Source of the DNA: Astrobacterium formosum
GTDB taxonomy: Bacteria > Pseudomonadota > Alphaproteobacteria > Rhizobiales > Xanthobacteraceae
Assembly: GCA_030848545.1 (NCBI GenBank)
Contig: JAVDCA010000003.1
Location: 62,001 to 126,000 of the forward strand
Length of the DNA: 64,000 nt
Direction: 5' to 3'
Positions 45,119-52,436 of this stretch are shown one piece after another. The notes under the pieces were generated by a model. It was not told the origin of the DNA. It did not search any database and worked only from the letters and a program-made list of their open reading frames with translations. The position numbers and the translations under genes were made by a program. Position 1 is the stretch's first letter. Each line of letters starts with the position of its first letter.

Positions 45119-45408
45119 AGCGGGCATTTAAAATCGCCGGCTATGTGGCCCTGGCCGCCTTAGGCGGGCTGGTCGCTCTGGTCGCGATTGGCGAATACCC
45201 GCAGATCGGGACCGTCGCGATTTTCGGCGGCGGTGCGGTCGCGGCTCTCTGGATGGCAGGACGCGCCGTTGACAACGCCATTGATCGCCGAACGAGCGAT
45301 ATGGCCATCAAGATTTCGAGCCTGGAGCGACTGTCGGAACAGCAGCATGTGCGGATCGCCGCCCTGGAGCGGCGCACAGGCGAACTTGAGCGTTTAAATC
45401 GGATGTAG
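45115..45408 (+). CDS. Membrane protein co-expressed with the repressor
   Basis: 97 aa: two hydrophobic segments, about 8-27 (AGYVALAALGGLVALVAIG) and 31-49 (IGTVAIFGGGAVAALWMAG), then a cytoplasmic or periplasmic coiled-coil tail (ISSLERLSEQQHVRIAALER). The start overlaps the repressor stop (ATGA), so it should be made in the lysogen. Superinfection exclusion or another lysogen-phenotype role is plausible; no family recognised. A GTTTAAAT variant lies near its 3' end. Confidence 0.75.
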   Translation: MKRAFKIAGYVALAALGGLVALVAIGEYPQIGTVAIFGGGAVAALWMAGRAVDNAIDRRTSDMAIKISSLERLSEQQHVRIAALERRTGELERLNRM

Positions 45409-45421
45409 CTTTTTTCGCTAC
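45405..45421. promoter_or_regulatory. Operator O4
   Basis: GTAGCTTTTTTCGCTAC, the 17-bp dyad with one changed base in the left half. It overlaps the end of the membrane-protein gene and lies upstream of the rightward promoter. Confidence 0.7.
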
Positions 45422-45427
45422 GACCTA

Positions 45428-45455
45428 TTGACGATGTAGCGAGTTTCGCTACAAT
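45428..45455 (+). promoter_or_regulatory. Rightward early promoter (PR type)
   Basis: TTGACG (45428-45433), 16 bases, TACAAT (45450-45455), the best promoter in the prophage. Operator O5 covers the spacer and the first half of the -10 box, so repressor would block it. It drives the early right arm beginning with the gene at 45483. Confidence 0.8.
45436..45452. promoter_or_regulatory. Operator O5
   Basis: GTAGCGAGTTTCGCTAC, perfect dyad, overlapping the rightward promoter -10 box; its centre is 31 bp from that of O4. Confidence 0.8.
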
Positions 45456-45482
45456 GGCTCCCATACCTCACGGGAGCCACCG

Positions 45483-45752
45483 ATGCCCACCAAACCCAAC
45501 AGCCACCTTGTCGACCAGCTTCTGGAAGCGCTGGGGTATGACGCCGCTGCCGTCAGGCGCTGTCAATTTCTTCCGCGCCCCGCGCGCCACCTGGCCGACG
45601 CTGAGGCCATCGCCGCTGCCCTTGAGCCGCACCTGATCATTTTCCGCGAGATGGTCGGGGCGGGCGAAGCCGCTGGCTGGGACATCGACAACAGCGAGAT
45701 CTTAAACGCCGGCCGTGCCGCCGTGCTCGCGCTCCTCGGATCGCAGGAGTGA
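45483..45752 (+). CDS. First gene of the right early operon, 89 aa
   Basis: 89 aa, mostly helical (NSHLVDQLLEALGYDAAAVR, LILHR-free acidic C-half WDIDNSEILNAGRAAVLALL), unrecognised. It is preceded by CGGGAGCC and lies 28 bases after the rightward promoter -10 box. As the first gene under repressor control it may act early against the host or in regulation. Confidence 0.7.
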   Translation: MPTKPNSHLVDQLLEALGYDAAAVRRCQFLPRPARHLADAEAIAAALEPHLIIFREMVGAGEAAGWDIDNSEILNAGRAAVLALLGSQE

Positions 45753-45757
45753 CGGCG

Positions 45758-45880
45758 ATGCCAACCAATCCCAACACTGGCACCACCGGCCCGATCGGTC
45801 GCGCCATCGATGTCATCGGCATCGCCGCCATGGCGGCGATGACCCTGGTCGCCATCGACGTGTTGTGGAGGTTGATGTGA
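45758..45880 (+). CDS. Small membrane protein, 40 aa
   Basis: 40 aa: polar N-terminus MPTNPNTGTTGPIGRAID, then one hydrophobic helix (VIGIAAMAAMTLVAIDVLW). The stop overlaps the GTG start of the next gene and its start is five bases after the previous stop. Unrecognised small single-span early protein. Confidence 0.6.
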   Translation: MPTNPNTGTTGPIGRAIDVIGIAAMAAMTLVAIDVLWRLM

Positions 45881-46281
45881 CCTCCGTCACCCTCCACGAC
45901 CTGCGCCGCCAGATCGAGACGACCGGTCGCTACGACCACGCCATGGTGATGCGGGTCGCGATGGTCATGGCCCGCGGCGAGCGTGACGCCGACCGCGAGC
46001 TTTGTCGCCGGAGCGGCTGGTCTCCGCTGCCCTGGCGCAAGCATCTCGCCGCCGGGCTGCGCCGGGCCTGGGATTGGGCCCGCACCTACAAGGATGGTCA
46101 CGACACCGCCATTGCCATCGCCGCGATGACGCCGGCCGAACGCGAGGCTCGCCGCCTCGAGCTCGCCGCCGAACTCAACGAAGGCGCGATCCCGCCCCGG
46201 TTCGACGACGCGGCGCGGTGCCGCGCGCTTGCGGCTCAGGTCCGAGCCGCCGATCTGCCGCGCCTGCAGGCCGCGGAGTGA
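45877..46281 (+). CDS. Early phage protein, 134 aa
   Basis: 134 aa, helical and Arg-rich (RHKH-free WRKHLAAGLRRAWDWARTYK, TPAEREARRLELAAELNEGA). The GTG start overlaps the preceding stop as GTGA, so it is coupled. No membrane segment or catalytic motif. Unrecognised. Confidence 0.65.
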   Translation: MTSVTLHDLRRQIETTGRYDHAMVMRVAMVMARGERDADRELCRRSGWSPLPWRKHLAAGLRRAWDWARTYKDGHDTAIAIAAMTPAEREARRLELAAELNEGAIPPRFDDAARCRALAAQVRAADLPRLQAAE

Positions 46282-46553
46282 TGGCCATGCCGAAATTCAC
46301 CAAGACCTCATGCAGCCAGTGCGGCCGTGAGTTCGGTCCTGGCGACGAGGGCTTCTCACATTGCCACCAGCACAGCCACCTCGATGCCGCAAAGCCGCTG
46401 GCCCGCGCCGCCGCGGAGCGTCAGGCCACCCGAATGCTCAAGTGCGAGTGCCTGGACTGCGGATACATCGTCCGGGTCACCCGCAAGTGGATCGACGCCG
46501 TGGGCGCGCCGCACTGCCCGCGGCACGGCGAGATGATCGTGGGAGGCGTGTGA
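46281..46553 (+). CDS. Zinc-binding early protein, 90 aa
   Basis: 90 aa with several metal-ligand clusters: CSQCGREF, SHCHQHSH, CECLDCGY and HCPRHGE. The arrangement suggests a zinc ribbon plus an additional Cys/His site and recalls the zinc-ribbon end of SprT-like proteins. The start overlaps the upstream stop (TGATG). Probable nucleic-acid or protein binding; function unknown. The 135 bases that follow hold no convincing gene. Confidence 0.65.
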   Translation: MAMPKFTKTSCSQCGREFGPGDEGFSHCHQHSHLDAAKPLARAAAERQATRMLKCECLDCGYIVRVTRKWIDAVGAPHCPRHGEMIVGGV

Positions 46554-46688
46554 TGTCGCGCGTCGCGCGTCACGCTTCTCGCGGTCTGCCTGTTCAACGC
46601 CTTCATCGATGCCGCAGCGATCGGCGGGTTCATCGCCGCGCTGCTGATCTGGTTCGCCATTCTTTCCAATCACTGACGGGAGGGTTCT

Positions 46689-47492
46689 ATGAGCGAGACG
46701 TTCAGATATCAATTCGGAGGCTGGCGCGAGGCCGAAGCTCGGCGTTGGGTCAATCAGGACGGCACGCCGGGCGGCATCGTCGCTGTTTCGGCCTCGGTCG
46801 CATCAAGTGTGCGCCTTCCCGAAACAGTCGTGGTCTGGCCAGACGCCAAGATCGCGGAAGGTGTCGCCAGCATCGGCGGCGGCGCCAGCATCGGCTACGG
46901 CGCCAGCATCGGCGACGGCGCCTGCATCGGCTACGGCGCCAGCATCGGCGGCGGCGCCAGCATCGGCGGCCGCGCCAGCATCGGCTACGGCGCCAGCATC
47001 GGCGGCCGCGCCAGCATCGGCTACGGCGCCAGCATCGGCGGCGGCGCCAGCATCGGCGGCCGCGCCAGCATCGGCGACGGCGCCAGCATCGGCGGCCGCG
47101 CCAGCATCGGCGGCGGCGCCAGCATCGGCGGCGGCGCCAGCATCGGCGGCCGCGCCAGCATCGGCGACGGCGCCAGCATCGGCGGCGGCGCCAGCATCGG
47201 CGACGGCGCCGTCTACGATGCCGGCGACTGGCTATTCGTTGCTGGCCCCCAGGGGTCGCGCAACTCCTGGACCACCGCCGTGTGGTCGCCGAAGCACGGC
47301 TTGCGTTGGTGGGTCGGGTGCCAGCAAGGGATCACGACAGATACGTTGATTGGCCGGGTCGTGCGTGACCACGCGGCCAACGAGGAACACCGCGAAAACT
47401 ATCTGTACCTCATCGGCGGCGTCCTCCACCACCCCGGCCTCAAGCGCGCTATGGCGGCGCACGCCTCCTCACAGGCGATTGCAGCGGAGTAG
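46689..47492 (+). CDS. Hexapeptide-repeat (left-handed beta-helix) early phage protein
   Basis: 267 aa. An N-terminal ~59 residues (FRYQFGGWREAEARRWVNQD) lead into 19 uninterrupted hexads of the form A-[SC]-I-G-[GYD]-[GR] (residues 60-173), enough for about six turns of a left-handed beta-helix. A ~94-residue C-terminal domain follows (LFVAGPQGSRNSWTTAVWSP, LRWWVGCQQGI). There is no acyltransferase catalytic histidine in the helix, so it is not an ordinary hexapeptide transferase. GGAGGG precedes the ATG. It lies in the early, not the virion, module, and its job is unknown. Confidence 0.8.
   Translation: MSETFRYQFGGWREAEARRWVNQDGTPGGIVAVSASVASSVRLPETVVVWPDAKIAEGVASIGGGASIGYGASIGDGACIGYGASIGGGASIGGRASIGYGASIGGRASIGYGASIGGGASIGGRASIGDGASIGGRASIGGGASIGGGASIGGRASIGDGASIGGGASIGDGAVYDAGDWLFVAGPQGSRNSWTTAVWSPKHGLRWWVGCQQGITTDTLIGRVVRDHAANEEHRENYLYLIGGVLHHPGLKRAMAAHASSQAIAAE
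46866..47207 (+). repeat. 19-copy 18-bp tandem repeat coding for hexads
   Basis: Unit GCCAGCATCGGC followed by two variable codons: the first GGC, TAC or GAC, the second GGC or CGC. The first 12 bases are unchanged in 18 of 19 copies (one has TGC for AGC). Near-identity at silent positions points to recent expansion and possible length variation by slippage or unequal recombination. Confidence 0.9.
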
Positions 47493-47495
47493 GCC

Positions 47496-47729
47496 ATGAC
47501 CACTCCGATTTGCGATATCTCGTCTGACGCCCATCACCGCGTTCTGATCGCGCGCATGGCCGGCGCCCTGGTCGCCAACGGCATCGATCTCGGCGACGAA
47601 CAGGCGGCGATCGTCCGCCTCGTCGCGATCGGGTTCCGCGGCGCCGATGTCGACAAGCACCTGGACGAGGCGATCGACCGCGCCCGGGTCATCAAGATCG
47701 GGACTGCCAGACCCGAGGGCATGGCATGA
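47496..47729 (+). CDS. Early phage protein, 77 aa
   Basis: 77 aa, helical (HHRVLIARMAGALVANGIDL, VIRL-free VDKHLDEAIDRARVIKIG). It begins three bases after the hexapeptide gene stop and its own stop overlaps the next start. Resembles short phage proteins of unknown function; nothing specific recognised. Confidence 0.65.
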   Translation: MTTPICDISSDAHHRVLIARMAGALVANGIDLGDEQAAIVRLVAIGFRGADVDKHLDEAIDRARVIKIGTARPEGMA

Positions 47730-48019
47730 CCGGGCTCTACTCGCCGACGCCGGGCCGCGTCACCCGCTACCCCGACGACGTGCCGCGCGAGGTCTGTGTC
47801 CAGTTCGAACGCCTCGCCCTGGACATCGCCGCGGCCGGGTATCGGCGCTACTCGGCGGATGCCGTGCTGCACCGCATCCGCTGGCACATGCAGATCGAGC
47901 ACCGCGATAGCTCGTTCAAGGCCAACAACGATTGGACCGCATCGCTGGCGCGCTGGTTCCTGGCGCGCCACCCCGAACACCCGAGATTTTTCGAGACCCG
48001 CGAACGCAAGGCAGCGTGA
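47726..48019 (+). CDS. Early phage protein, 97 aa
   Basis: 97 aa with FERLALDIAAAGYRRYSADA, RIRWHMQIEHRDSSFKANND and WTASLARWFLARHPEHPRFF, a pattern seen in short DUF-type phage proteins with a conserved 'IRWH ... NN.....ARWF...HP' core. ATGA overlap with the upstream gene. Function unknown. Confidence 0.7.
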   Translation: MTGLYSPTPGRVTRYPDDVPREVCVQFERLALDIAAAGYRRYSADAVLHRIRWHMQIEHRDSSFKANNDWTASLARWFLARHPEHPRFFETRERKAA

Positions 48020-48029
48020 GGAGAGAGAT

Positions 48030-48485
48030 ATGGCGAAGGTCGTGGCGAGCCGCGCCCAGATCATCAAGGTGAGCGATCTGTTGCGCGAGCATCTGAAGGA
48101 GGCGGGCGAGAACCTGTTCGCCTATGACGAGGGGTGGAACGACAAGCGTGTCGCCGACGACGTGACCGGGATCACCGCGATCCACGTGAGCAAGATACGC
48201 ACGGACCTGTACGGCCGGATCAGACCGGCGGCGCCGGCCTTGCTGCAGGGGGGGGTAGTGGACGAGGCGCGCATGGCCCGGATCGAGAAGGGCTTGGCCG
48301 AACTCGCCGCCGACACCGGAAAGCTGTCCGAACTGGTCGACGAGGTGAGGCGCCTGCACGCCATGCTGTGCCAGTCGATCTCGGTCAATCGGCTCCTGGA
48401 CGTCCGGCATCTTGCGGGACCCGTCAATCTCGGGCCCGTGGTCAACGGCCTGTCCCGCACCAACGGCTCTGCAGCGCACCGGTGA
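48030..48485 (+). CDS. Early phage protein, probable DNA-binding, 151 aa
   Basis: 151 aa. The N-terminal half has a helix-rich region, WNDKRVADDVTGITAIHVSK, that could be a winged-helix DNA-binding unit. The C-terminal half contains a coiled-coil stretch (EKGLAELAADTGKLSELVDE) and a flexible tail. AGGAGAGAG precedes the ATG. Position before the RecT-like gene suggests a recombination or regulation accessory. Not a recognised family. Confidence 0.65.
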   Translation: MAKVVASRAQIIKVSDLLREHLKEAGENLFAYDEGWNDKRVADDVTGITAIHVSKIRTDLYGRIRPAAPALLQGGVVDEARMARIEKGLAELAADTGKLSELVDEVRRLHAMLCQSISVNRLLDVRHLAGPVNLGPVVNGLSRTNGSAAHR

Positions 48486-48489
48486 TGTC

Positions 48490-49437
48490 ATGACAGACCA
48501 ATGGGAATGGTGGCGCCTCGCCCTGGCCGGACAAGCTCCGGCGATCGTGGCCGACGAGCCCGCGGCCGGGTTTTACGAGACGCGGAGCAAGAACAAGGCG
48601 ACTGGTCAGGTCACGCGCGGCCTCGTCGCCTACTGGTACGAGCCGGCCGAATTCGAGACGAAGGGGACCGCGGCCAAGCTTTATTGCAAGGACGGGTTCG
48701 GCGCCGCGGCCCGGATGCTGGACGATCTCAAGGCCCGCGAGCGCTGGCCCTACGCATCGAAGCGGCCGATCTCAAGGGCCGTGTACGATGCGGTGAAGGA
48801 CGGCAAGGGCTGGCCCGATGAGAACGAGGCGGCGAGGCGGGATCGCGTGAATTCCGCCGCCGCGCCGGACGCCGACAGCTTCGAAGCGATCCGGGACCGG
48901 ATCGAGGACTTGGCGCGCGAGGCCGAAAGGCTGATCAAGAGCGGTGCGGCCAAGACGAAAGAGGAAAGCGATCAGGCCGCCGACGTCGCCGACCGGCTGC
49001 GCAAGCTCGAAAAGCGCGCCGACGAGCTGCGCGACGCGGAGAAGCGCCCGCACACCGAAAAGGCCAACGAGGCTCAACGGAAGTGGGCGCCGCTGGTCAA
49101 CCGCGCCGACGATTGCAAGGCGCGACTCAAGAAGGTCGTGGTGACGCCGTTCCTCAACGCCGAGGCCGCGCGCCAGGCCGCCGCCATGGCCGCAGCCGTC
49201 AAGTCCGGCGCGGCTCCGGAGATCGTCGCGCCAGCCAAGACCACGGCCGGCACGACGTCGACCGTGGCGCTGCGCACCGTGACCTCGGCGGTGATCGAGG
49301 ACTACGCCAAGGCGCTCGCCTACTTCGCCGACAACGCGAAGGTCAAAGACCTCATCCAGCAACTCGCCAACGCCGCGGCTCGCCAGGGCACGTGCCCGGA
49401 CGGCTGCCGGATCAACACCGCTAAGGAGGCGGCATAG
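48490..49437 (+). CDS. Phage protein preceding RecT-like gene, 315 aa
   Basis: 315 aa, strongly charged and helical, with long coiled-coil-like stretches (DRIEDLAREAERLIKSGAAK, LRKLEKRADELRDAEKRPHT) and a C-terminal AYFADNAKVKDLIQQLANAA. No nuclease motif is visible, although the position directly before a RecT-like annealing protein is where an exonuclease partner often sits. A similar coiled-coil protein often precedes such recombinases in phages. Two bases separate it from the RecT-like gene. Confidence 0.7.
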   Translation: MTDQWEWWRLALAGQAPAIVADEPAAGFYETRSKNKATGQVTRGLVAYWYEPAEFETKGTAAKLYCKDGFGAAARMLDDLKARERWPYASKRPISRAVYDAVKDGKGWPDENEAARRDRVNSAAAPDADSFEAIRDRIEDLAREAERLIKSGAAKTKEESDQAADVADRLRKLEKRADELRDAEKRPHTEKANEAQRKWAPLVNRADDCKARLKKVVVTPFLNAEAARQAAAMAAAVKSGAAPEIVAPAKTTAGTTSTVALRTVTSAVIEDYAKALAYFADNAKVKDLIQQLANAAARQGTCPDGCRINTAKEAA

Positions 49438-49439
49438 CT

Positions 49440-50774
49440 ATGAATCAAGTCGCTGTTATTCCCAACCGTGCACCCCTCGCTGCCGGCGAGCGACCCGCTG
49501 CGATCGTTCCCACCACGATCGAGCAGGTCTGGCGCCTTGCCGAACTTGCCGCAAAGTCCGGCCTTGCCCCGCGCGACATGGCTGCGCCGGAGAAATGCGC
49601 CGTCGCGATCCTGCACGGACTGGAGATCGGGCTGCCCCCCATGCAGGCGCTGCAGCGCATCGCGGTGATCAACGGTCGCCCCACGATCTGGGGAGACGCT
49701 GCGCTCGCCTTGGTTAGGGCGTCCCGCCTCCTCGAGTCGATCAAGGAGGAAGTCGACGGCGAAGGTGACGCCATGGTGGCGACATGCACGGTCATGCGGG
49801 TCGGAGACCTGGAGACGGTATCGCGCACATTCTCGGTCGCCGATGCGAAGACGGCCGGGCTCTGGAACAAGCGCGGCAGCAGTGGCCAGCCGACCCCATG
49901 GATCACGCACCCTAAACGTATGCTGCAGATGCGGGCCCGCGCCTTCGCGCTCCGCGACGTCTTCCCCGACGTGATGGGCGGCATGTATATTGCCGAGGAA
50001 GTGGTGGACGATCGCGACGACGCGCCGCGCGCCGCCCAGATCGAGCCGCCGACGCCCGACGATCCGCCCCCAAACGGCGGGGCTCCGGCCGACGTCGATC
50101 CGCCCGCGCCCCCCGCCGACGCAAAGTCCGAGCCGGAGGCCGAACCCGCGACCCGACCCGCCGCCGAGACGGCCAAGGTCGAAACCGTCGATCCGGCCAC
50201 GGGCGAAATCACGTGGGAGGACCCGGCCGACGCCGCGGCCGACGTCGATCCGCCAGCCCCGACAGAGGCCAAGCCGACGGTCGACGCGACCGAGGACCCG
50301 AAGTCAGGACTTCCCGCCTGCCTCGATCGCAGCAAGGGCGCGGCGAAGAAGTCCGACAAGCCCAAGCCGATATCGTTGAAGGATCAGGCGGCGTGGCTTG
50401 ACGACTGTCGGGCCGCGGCGGAAGGCGCGGATAGCATGGTCGACCTCGGCGTCGCGCAGACCCGGCTCCTGGCGCCGTACCGCGACCGCGTCCCGCCGCA
50501 GATCGTGGCGCAGGCCGAGATGTTTTTCGACGCCAGGATGGAAGCCCTGGAGCGCGAGGCCGAAGCGGAGAACGACAAGCTCGATCCCGAGCAGTGGTTG
50601 CGCGACCTGGACGGCGCGCTGGCGGGGTGTGAGGCGGCCGAACAGCTCGGCGATGTCAAGGAAAAGGTCCTGCTGCCAGCCAAGAGCCAAGTGCCGGATG
50701 CGGCGTGGAAGGACGGCGTCGCCCGGTACCGCGCCAAGCTCAACTCGTTCATGACGAACCTGGACGCGGGATAG
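49440..50774 (+). CDS. RecT-like single-strand annealing protein
   Basis: 444 aa. The N-terminal ~190 residues match a RecT-family subgroup: APRDMAAPEKCAVAILHGLE, IGLPPMQALQRIAVINGRPT, IWGDAALALVRASRLLESIK and THPKRMLQMRARAFALRDVF, followed by MYIAEEVVDD. A long Pro/Ala/Asp-rich linker (about 190-300) then joins a helical C-terminal domain (about 310-440). It would anneal phage ssDNA during recombination. The ~250-residue C-terminal extension is longer than in classical RecT (269 aa). Confidence 0.82.
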   Translation: MNQVAVIPNRAPLAAGERPAAIVPTTIEQVWRLAELAAKSGLAPRDMAAPEKCAVAILHGLEIGLPPMQALQRIAVINGRPTIWGDAALALVRASRLLESIKEEVDGEGDAMVATCTVMRVGDLETVSRTFSVADAKTAGLWNKRGSSGQPTPWITHPKRMLQMRARAFALRDVFPDVMGGMYIAEEVVDDRDDAPRAAQIEPPTPDDPPPNGGAPADVDPPAPPADAKSEPEAEPATRPAAETAKVETVDPATGEITWEDPADAAADVDPPAPTEAKPTVDATEDPKSGLPACLDRSKGAAKKSDKPKPISLKDQAAWLDDCRAAAEGADSMVDLGVAQTRLLAPYRDRVPPQIVAQAEMFFDARMEALEREAEAENDKLDPEQWLRDLDGALAGCEAAEQLGDVKEKVLLPAKSQVPDAAWKDGVARYRAKLNSFMTNLDAG

Positions 50775-50777
50775 GCC

Positions 50778-51257
50778 ATGACCGAGGTCATCCTGCGACG
50801 ACGTCAGGGCAGGGCCGGCGAGGTCGGATTATTCCCCGTTGATGACGAGGGGTCCGACCTCCTGGCCAAGATCAGGGACGGCCGCGACGTCGGCGCCGAC
50901 GTCGTGCAGCGCCGCAACCCGCGTCACCACCGGCTGTTCTTCGCGATCTTGAAGTTCGTCAAGATGCACTCGCCGGTGATGGCCGATGTCGAGATCGAGG
51001 ACATCAAGGATGCGGTGAAGCTCGCCACCGGTTACGTCCGGCGCTTCGTCGATGTCGATACGGGCCGGGTCGCCTACGTCACGCGCTCCATTGCGTGGGG
51101 CGCCATGGATCAGACCGAGTTCAACGCCTTTTTCGATGCGGCCTGCAACGTCATCGCGACACGATGGATGCCGGAGGGCACCACGCCCGACGATGTCCGG
51201 CGCGAGCTGATCGAGATGGTCGACGGGCCGCACGCATTGGGGAGCCGAGTGGCATGA
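50778..51257 (+). CDS. DUF1367-like phage protein
   Basis: 159 aa. The core VVQRRNPRHHRLFFAILKFV followed by VKLATGYVRRFVDVDTGR and VTRSIAWGAMDQTEFNAFFD fits the DUF1367 (lambda/P22-type nin region) pattern. Unknown biochemical role; usually located among recombination genes, as here. It starts three bases after the RecT-like stop. Confidence 0.78.
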   Translation: MTEVILRRRQGRAGEVGLFPVDDEGSDLLAKIRDGRDVGADVVQRRNPRHHRLFFAILKFVKMHSPVMADVEIEDIKDAVKLATGYVRRFVDVDTGRVAYVTRSIAWGAMDQTEFNAFFDAACNVIATRWMPEGTTPDDVRRELIEMVDGPHALGSRVA

Positions 51258-51592
51258 CCGTTTACGTTGACGACGTCGAACATGCGTTCGGAAACATGGT
51301 GATGTGCCACATGTGGGCCGACAGCCTCGATGAGCTGTTCGCAATGGCGGACAGGATCGGGGTGCAGCGCAAGTGGCTACAAGGCCACCCCACCTTGTCT
51401 CAACCTCGTTTCCGCAAGGCGTCGTGGGTGCACTTCGACGTCGCCAAGAGCAAGAAAGCTATGGCCATCGCCGCCGGGGCCGTACTGACAGACAAATACG
51501 GACCTTCCGAATTCACAGCCCGCCAGCGCGGCGACCAGCGCATGCTCGATCGCATCGCCGACTGTCGCGCGCTCCCGCAGGCTACGTCATGA
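51254..51592 (+). CDS. DUF4031-like phage protein
   Basis: 112 aa: MTVYVDDVEHAFGNMVMCHM, WADSLDELFAMADRIGVQRK, WLQGHPTLSQPRFRKASWVH and HFDVAKSKKAMAIAAGA, a set of motifs typical of DUF4031 proteins (small phage and bacterial proteins with conserved Asp and His). ATGA overlap with the previous gene. Function unknown. Confidence 0.8.
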   Translation: MTVYVDDVEHAFGNMVMCHMWADSLDELFAMADRIGVQRKWLQGHPTLSQPRFRKASWVHFDVAKSKKAMAIAAGAVLTDKYGPSEFTARQRGDQRMLDRIADCRALPQATS

Positions 51593-52002
51593 CGCTCGCG
51601 TGCCCATACTGCGGGAATGCTGCGGCCCTCGTCACCGGCCGCGAGGTTTATCCGCATCGCGGCGACCGCGACCTGATCGAGAAGCCGTTTTGGGCATGCT
51701 TGCCGTGCGGAGCATGGGTCGGATGCCATCCAGGCACAACGAGCCCGCTCGGGCGCCTCGCCAACGCCGAGCTACGCAAGGCGAAGATGGCTGCGCACGC
51801 CGCTTTTGATCCATTCTGGAAAGCCAAAATGCGCCGCGACGGCGTGCCGAAAAAGAAGGCGCGAGGGCTCGCATACAAATGGCTCGCCGGCCAGCTCGGG
51901 ATCGCTCGCGAGGATTGCCACGTAGGGATGATGGACGTCGAGACCTGTCGCCGCGTCGTCGAGGTGTGCAACGGATTTCGCAATCGGAGGGTTGTCGCGT
52001 GA
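51589..52002 (+). CDS. DUF3268-like zinc-finger phage protein
   Basis: 137 aa. An N-terminal zinc finger (LACPYCGNAAALVTG, then FWACLPCGAWVGCHPGT) is followed by PLGRLANAELRKAKMAAHAA, FDPFWKAKMRRDGVPKKKAR and YKWLAGQLGIAREDCHVGMM, the pattern of DUF3268 proteins. Likely nucleic-acid binding. ATGA overlap upstream and GTGA overlap downstream. Confidence 0.82.
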   Translation: MTLACPYCGNAAALVTGREVYPHRGDRDLIEKPFWACLPCGAWVGCHPGTTSPLGRLANAELRKAKMAAHAAFDPFWKAKMRRDGVPKKKARGLAYKWLAGQLGIAREDCHVGMMDVETCRRVVEVCNGFRNRRVVA

Positions 52003-52436
52003 GAATTTCCCCGATCGCCCCGCCCGGATCGCTGTTGAAGGTCGCGCCACGCGAGCACGCCACGAAACCGGCGCGCCGGCCGAAGTCGACGAAGGGCCGA
52101 GACCTTGACGCCAAGCACCTCGCCCTGGTCCGGCGCTGTCCTTGCCTGTCGTGTGATGCCGACCCGGCCGGCGAGGCCGCGCACGTCCGGATGTCCGGGC
52201 CTGACAAGCCGATGCCGGGCGCCGGCGCCAAGCCGAGTGATCGGTTCGCCCTGCCGATCTGCCCGGCCTGCCACACGCGGGGCGCTAGGGCTCAGCACCG
52301 CGTCGGCGAGGCCCGGTTCTGGAGGGGCCTTGGCCTCGACCCGCTCCTGATCTGCGCCGAGCTCTATGCCGCATCGCCCGACATCGAGGCGATGCGCGCC
52401 GTCGTGTTTAAACACCGTGAGGGGAGGTCGCCATGA
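51999..52436 (+). CDS. DUF968/HNH-type putative nuclease
   Basis: 145 aa. CPCLSCDADPAGEAAHVRMS, KPSDRFALPICPACHT and GEARFWRGLGLDPLLICAEL fit DUF968-type (HNH-like, Cys/His zinc site) phage proteins thought to act as nucleases in recombination. The GTG start overlaps the upstream stop. GTTTAAAC lies at its 3' end (52406-52413), just before the Shine-Dalgarno of the next gene. Confidence 0.8.
   Translation: MRISPIAPPGSLLKVAPREHATKPARRPKSTKGRDLDAKHLALVRRCPCLSCDADPAGEAAHVRMSGPDKPMPGAGAKPSDRFALPICPACHTRGARAQHRVGEARFWRGLGLDPLLICAELYAASPDIEAMRAVVFKHREGRSP
52406..52413. repeat. GTTTAAAC palindrome 5 (before 69-aa gene)
   Basis: TGTTTAAACA, ending 19 bases before the ATG at 52433 and followed by GTGAGGGGAGG. 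The only perfect copy in the right arm. Confidence 0.7.

Noticed and set aside
46554-46676. Open frame reading like a single-span membrane protein (LLIWFAILSNH at its end)
   Set aside because: The sequence looks protein-like, but no ATG, GTG or TTG exists in frame after the upstream stop. It could be a frameshifted or CTG-started small gene; not supported enough to annotate.
46866-47207. Tandem repeats resembling a CRISPR array
   Set aside because: The units are 18 bp, contiguous without spacers, in frame, and encode a hexapeptide-repeat protein; no cas genes are near.
46807-47349. Second repetitive open frame across the hexapeptide array (Ala-Ser-Ala-rich)
   Set aside because: It is the same DNA repeat read in another frame; it lacks a ribosome site, while the hexapeptide frame has one and conserved flanking domains.
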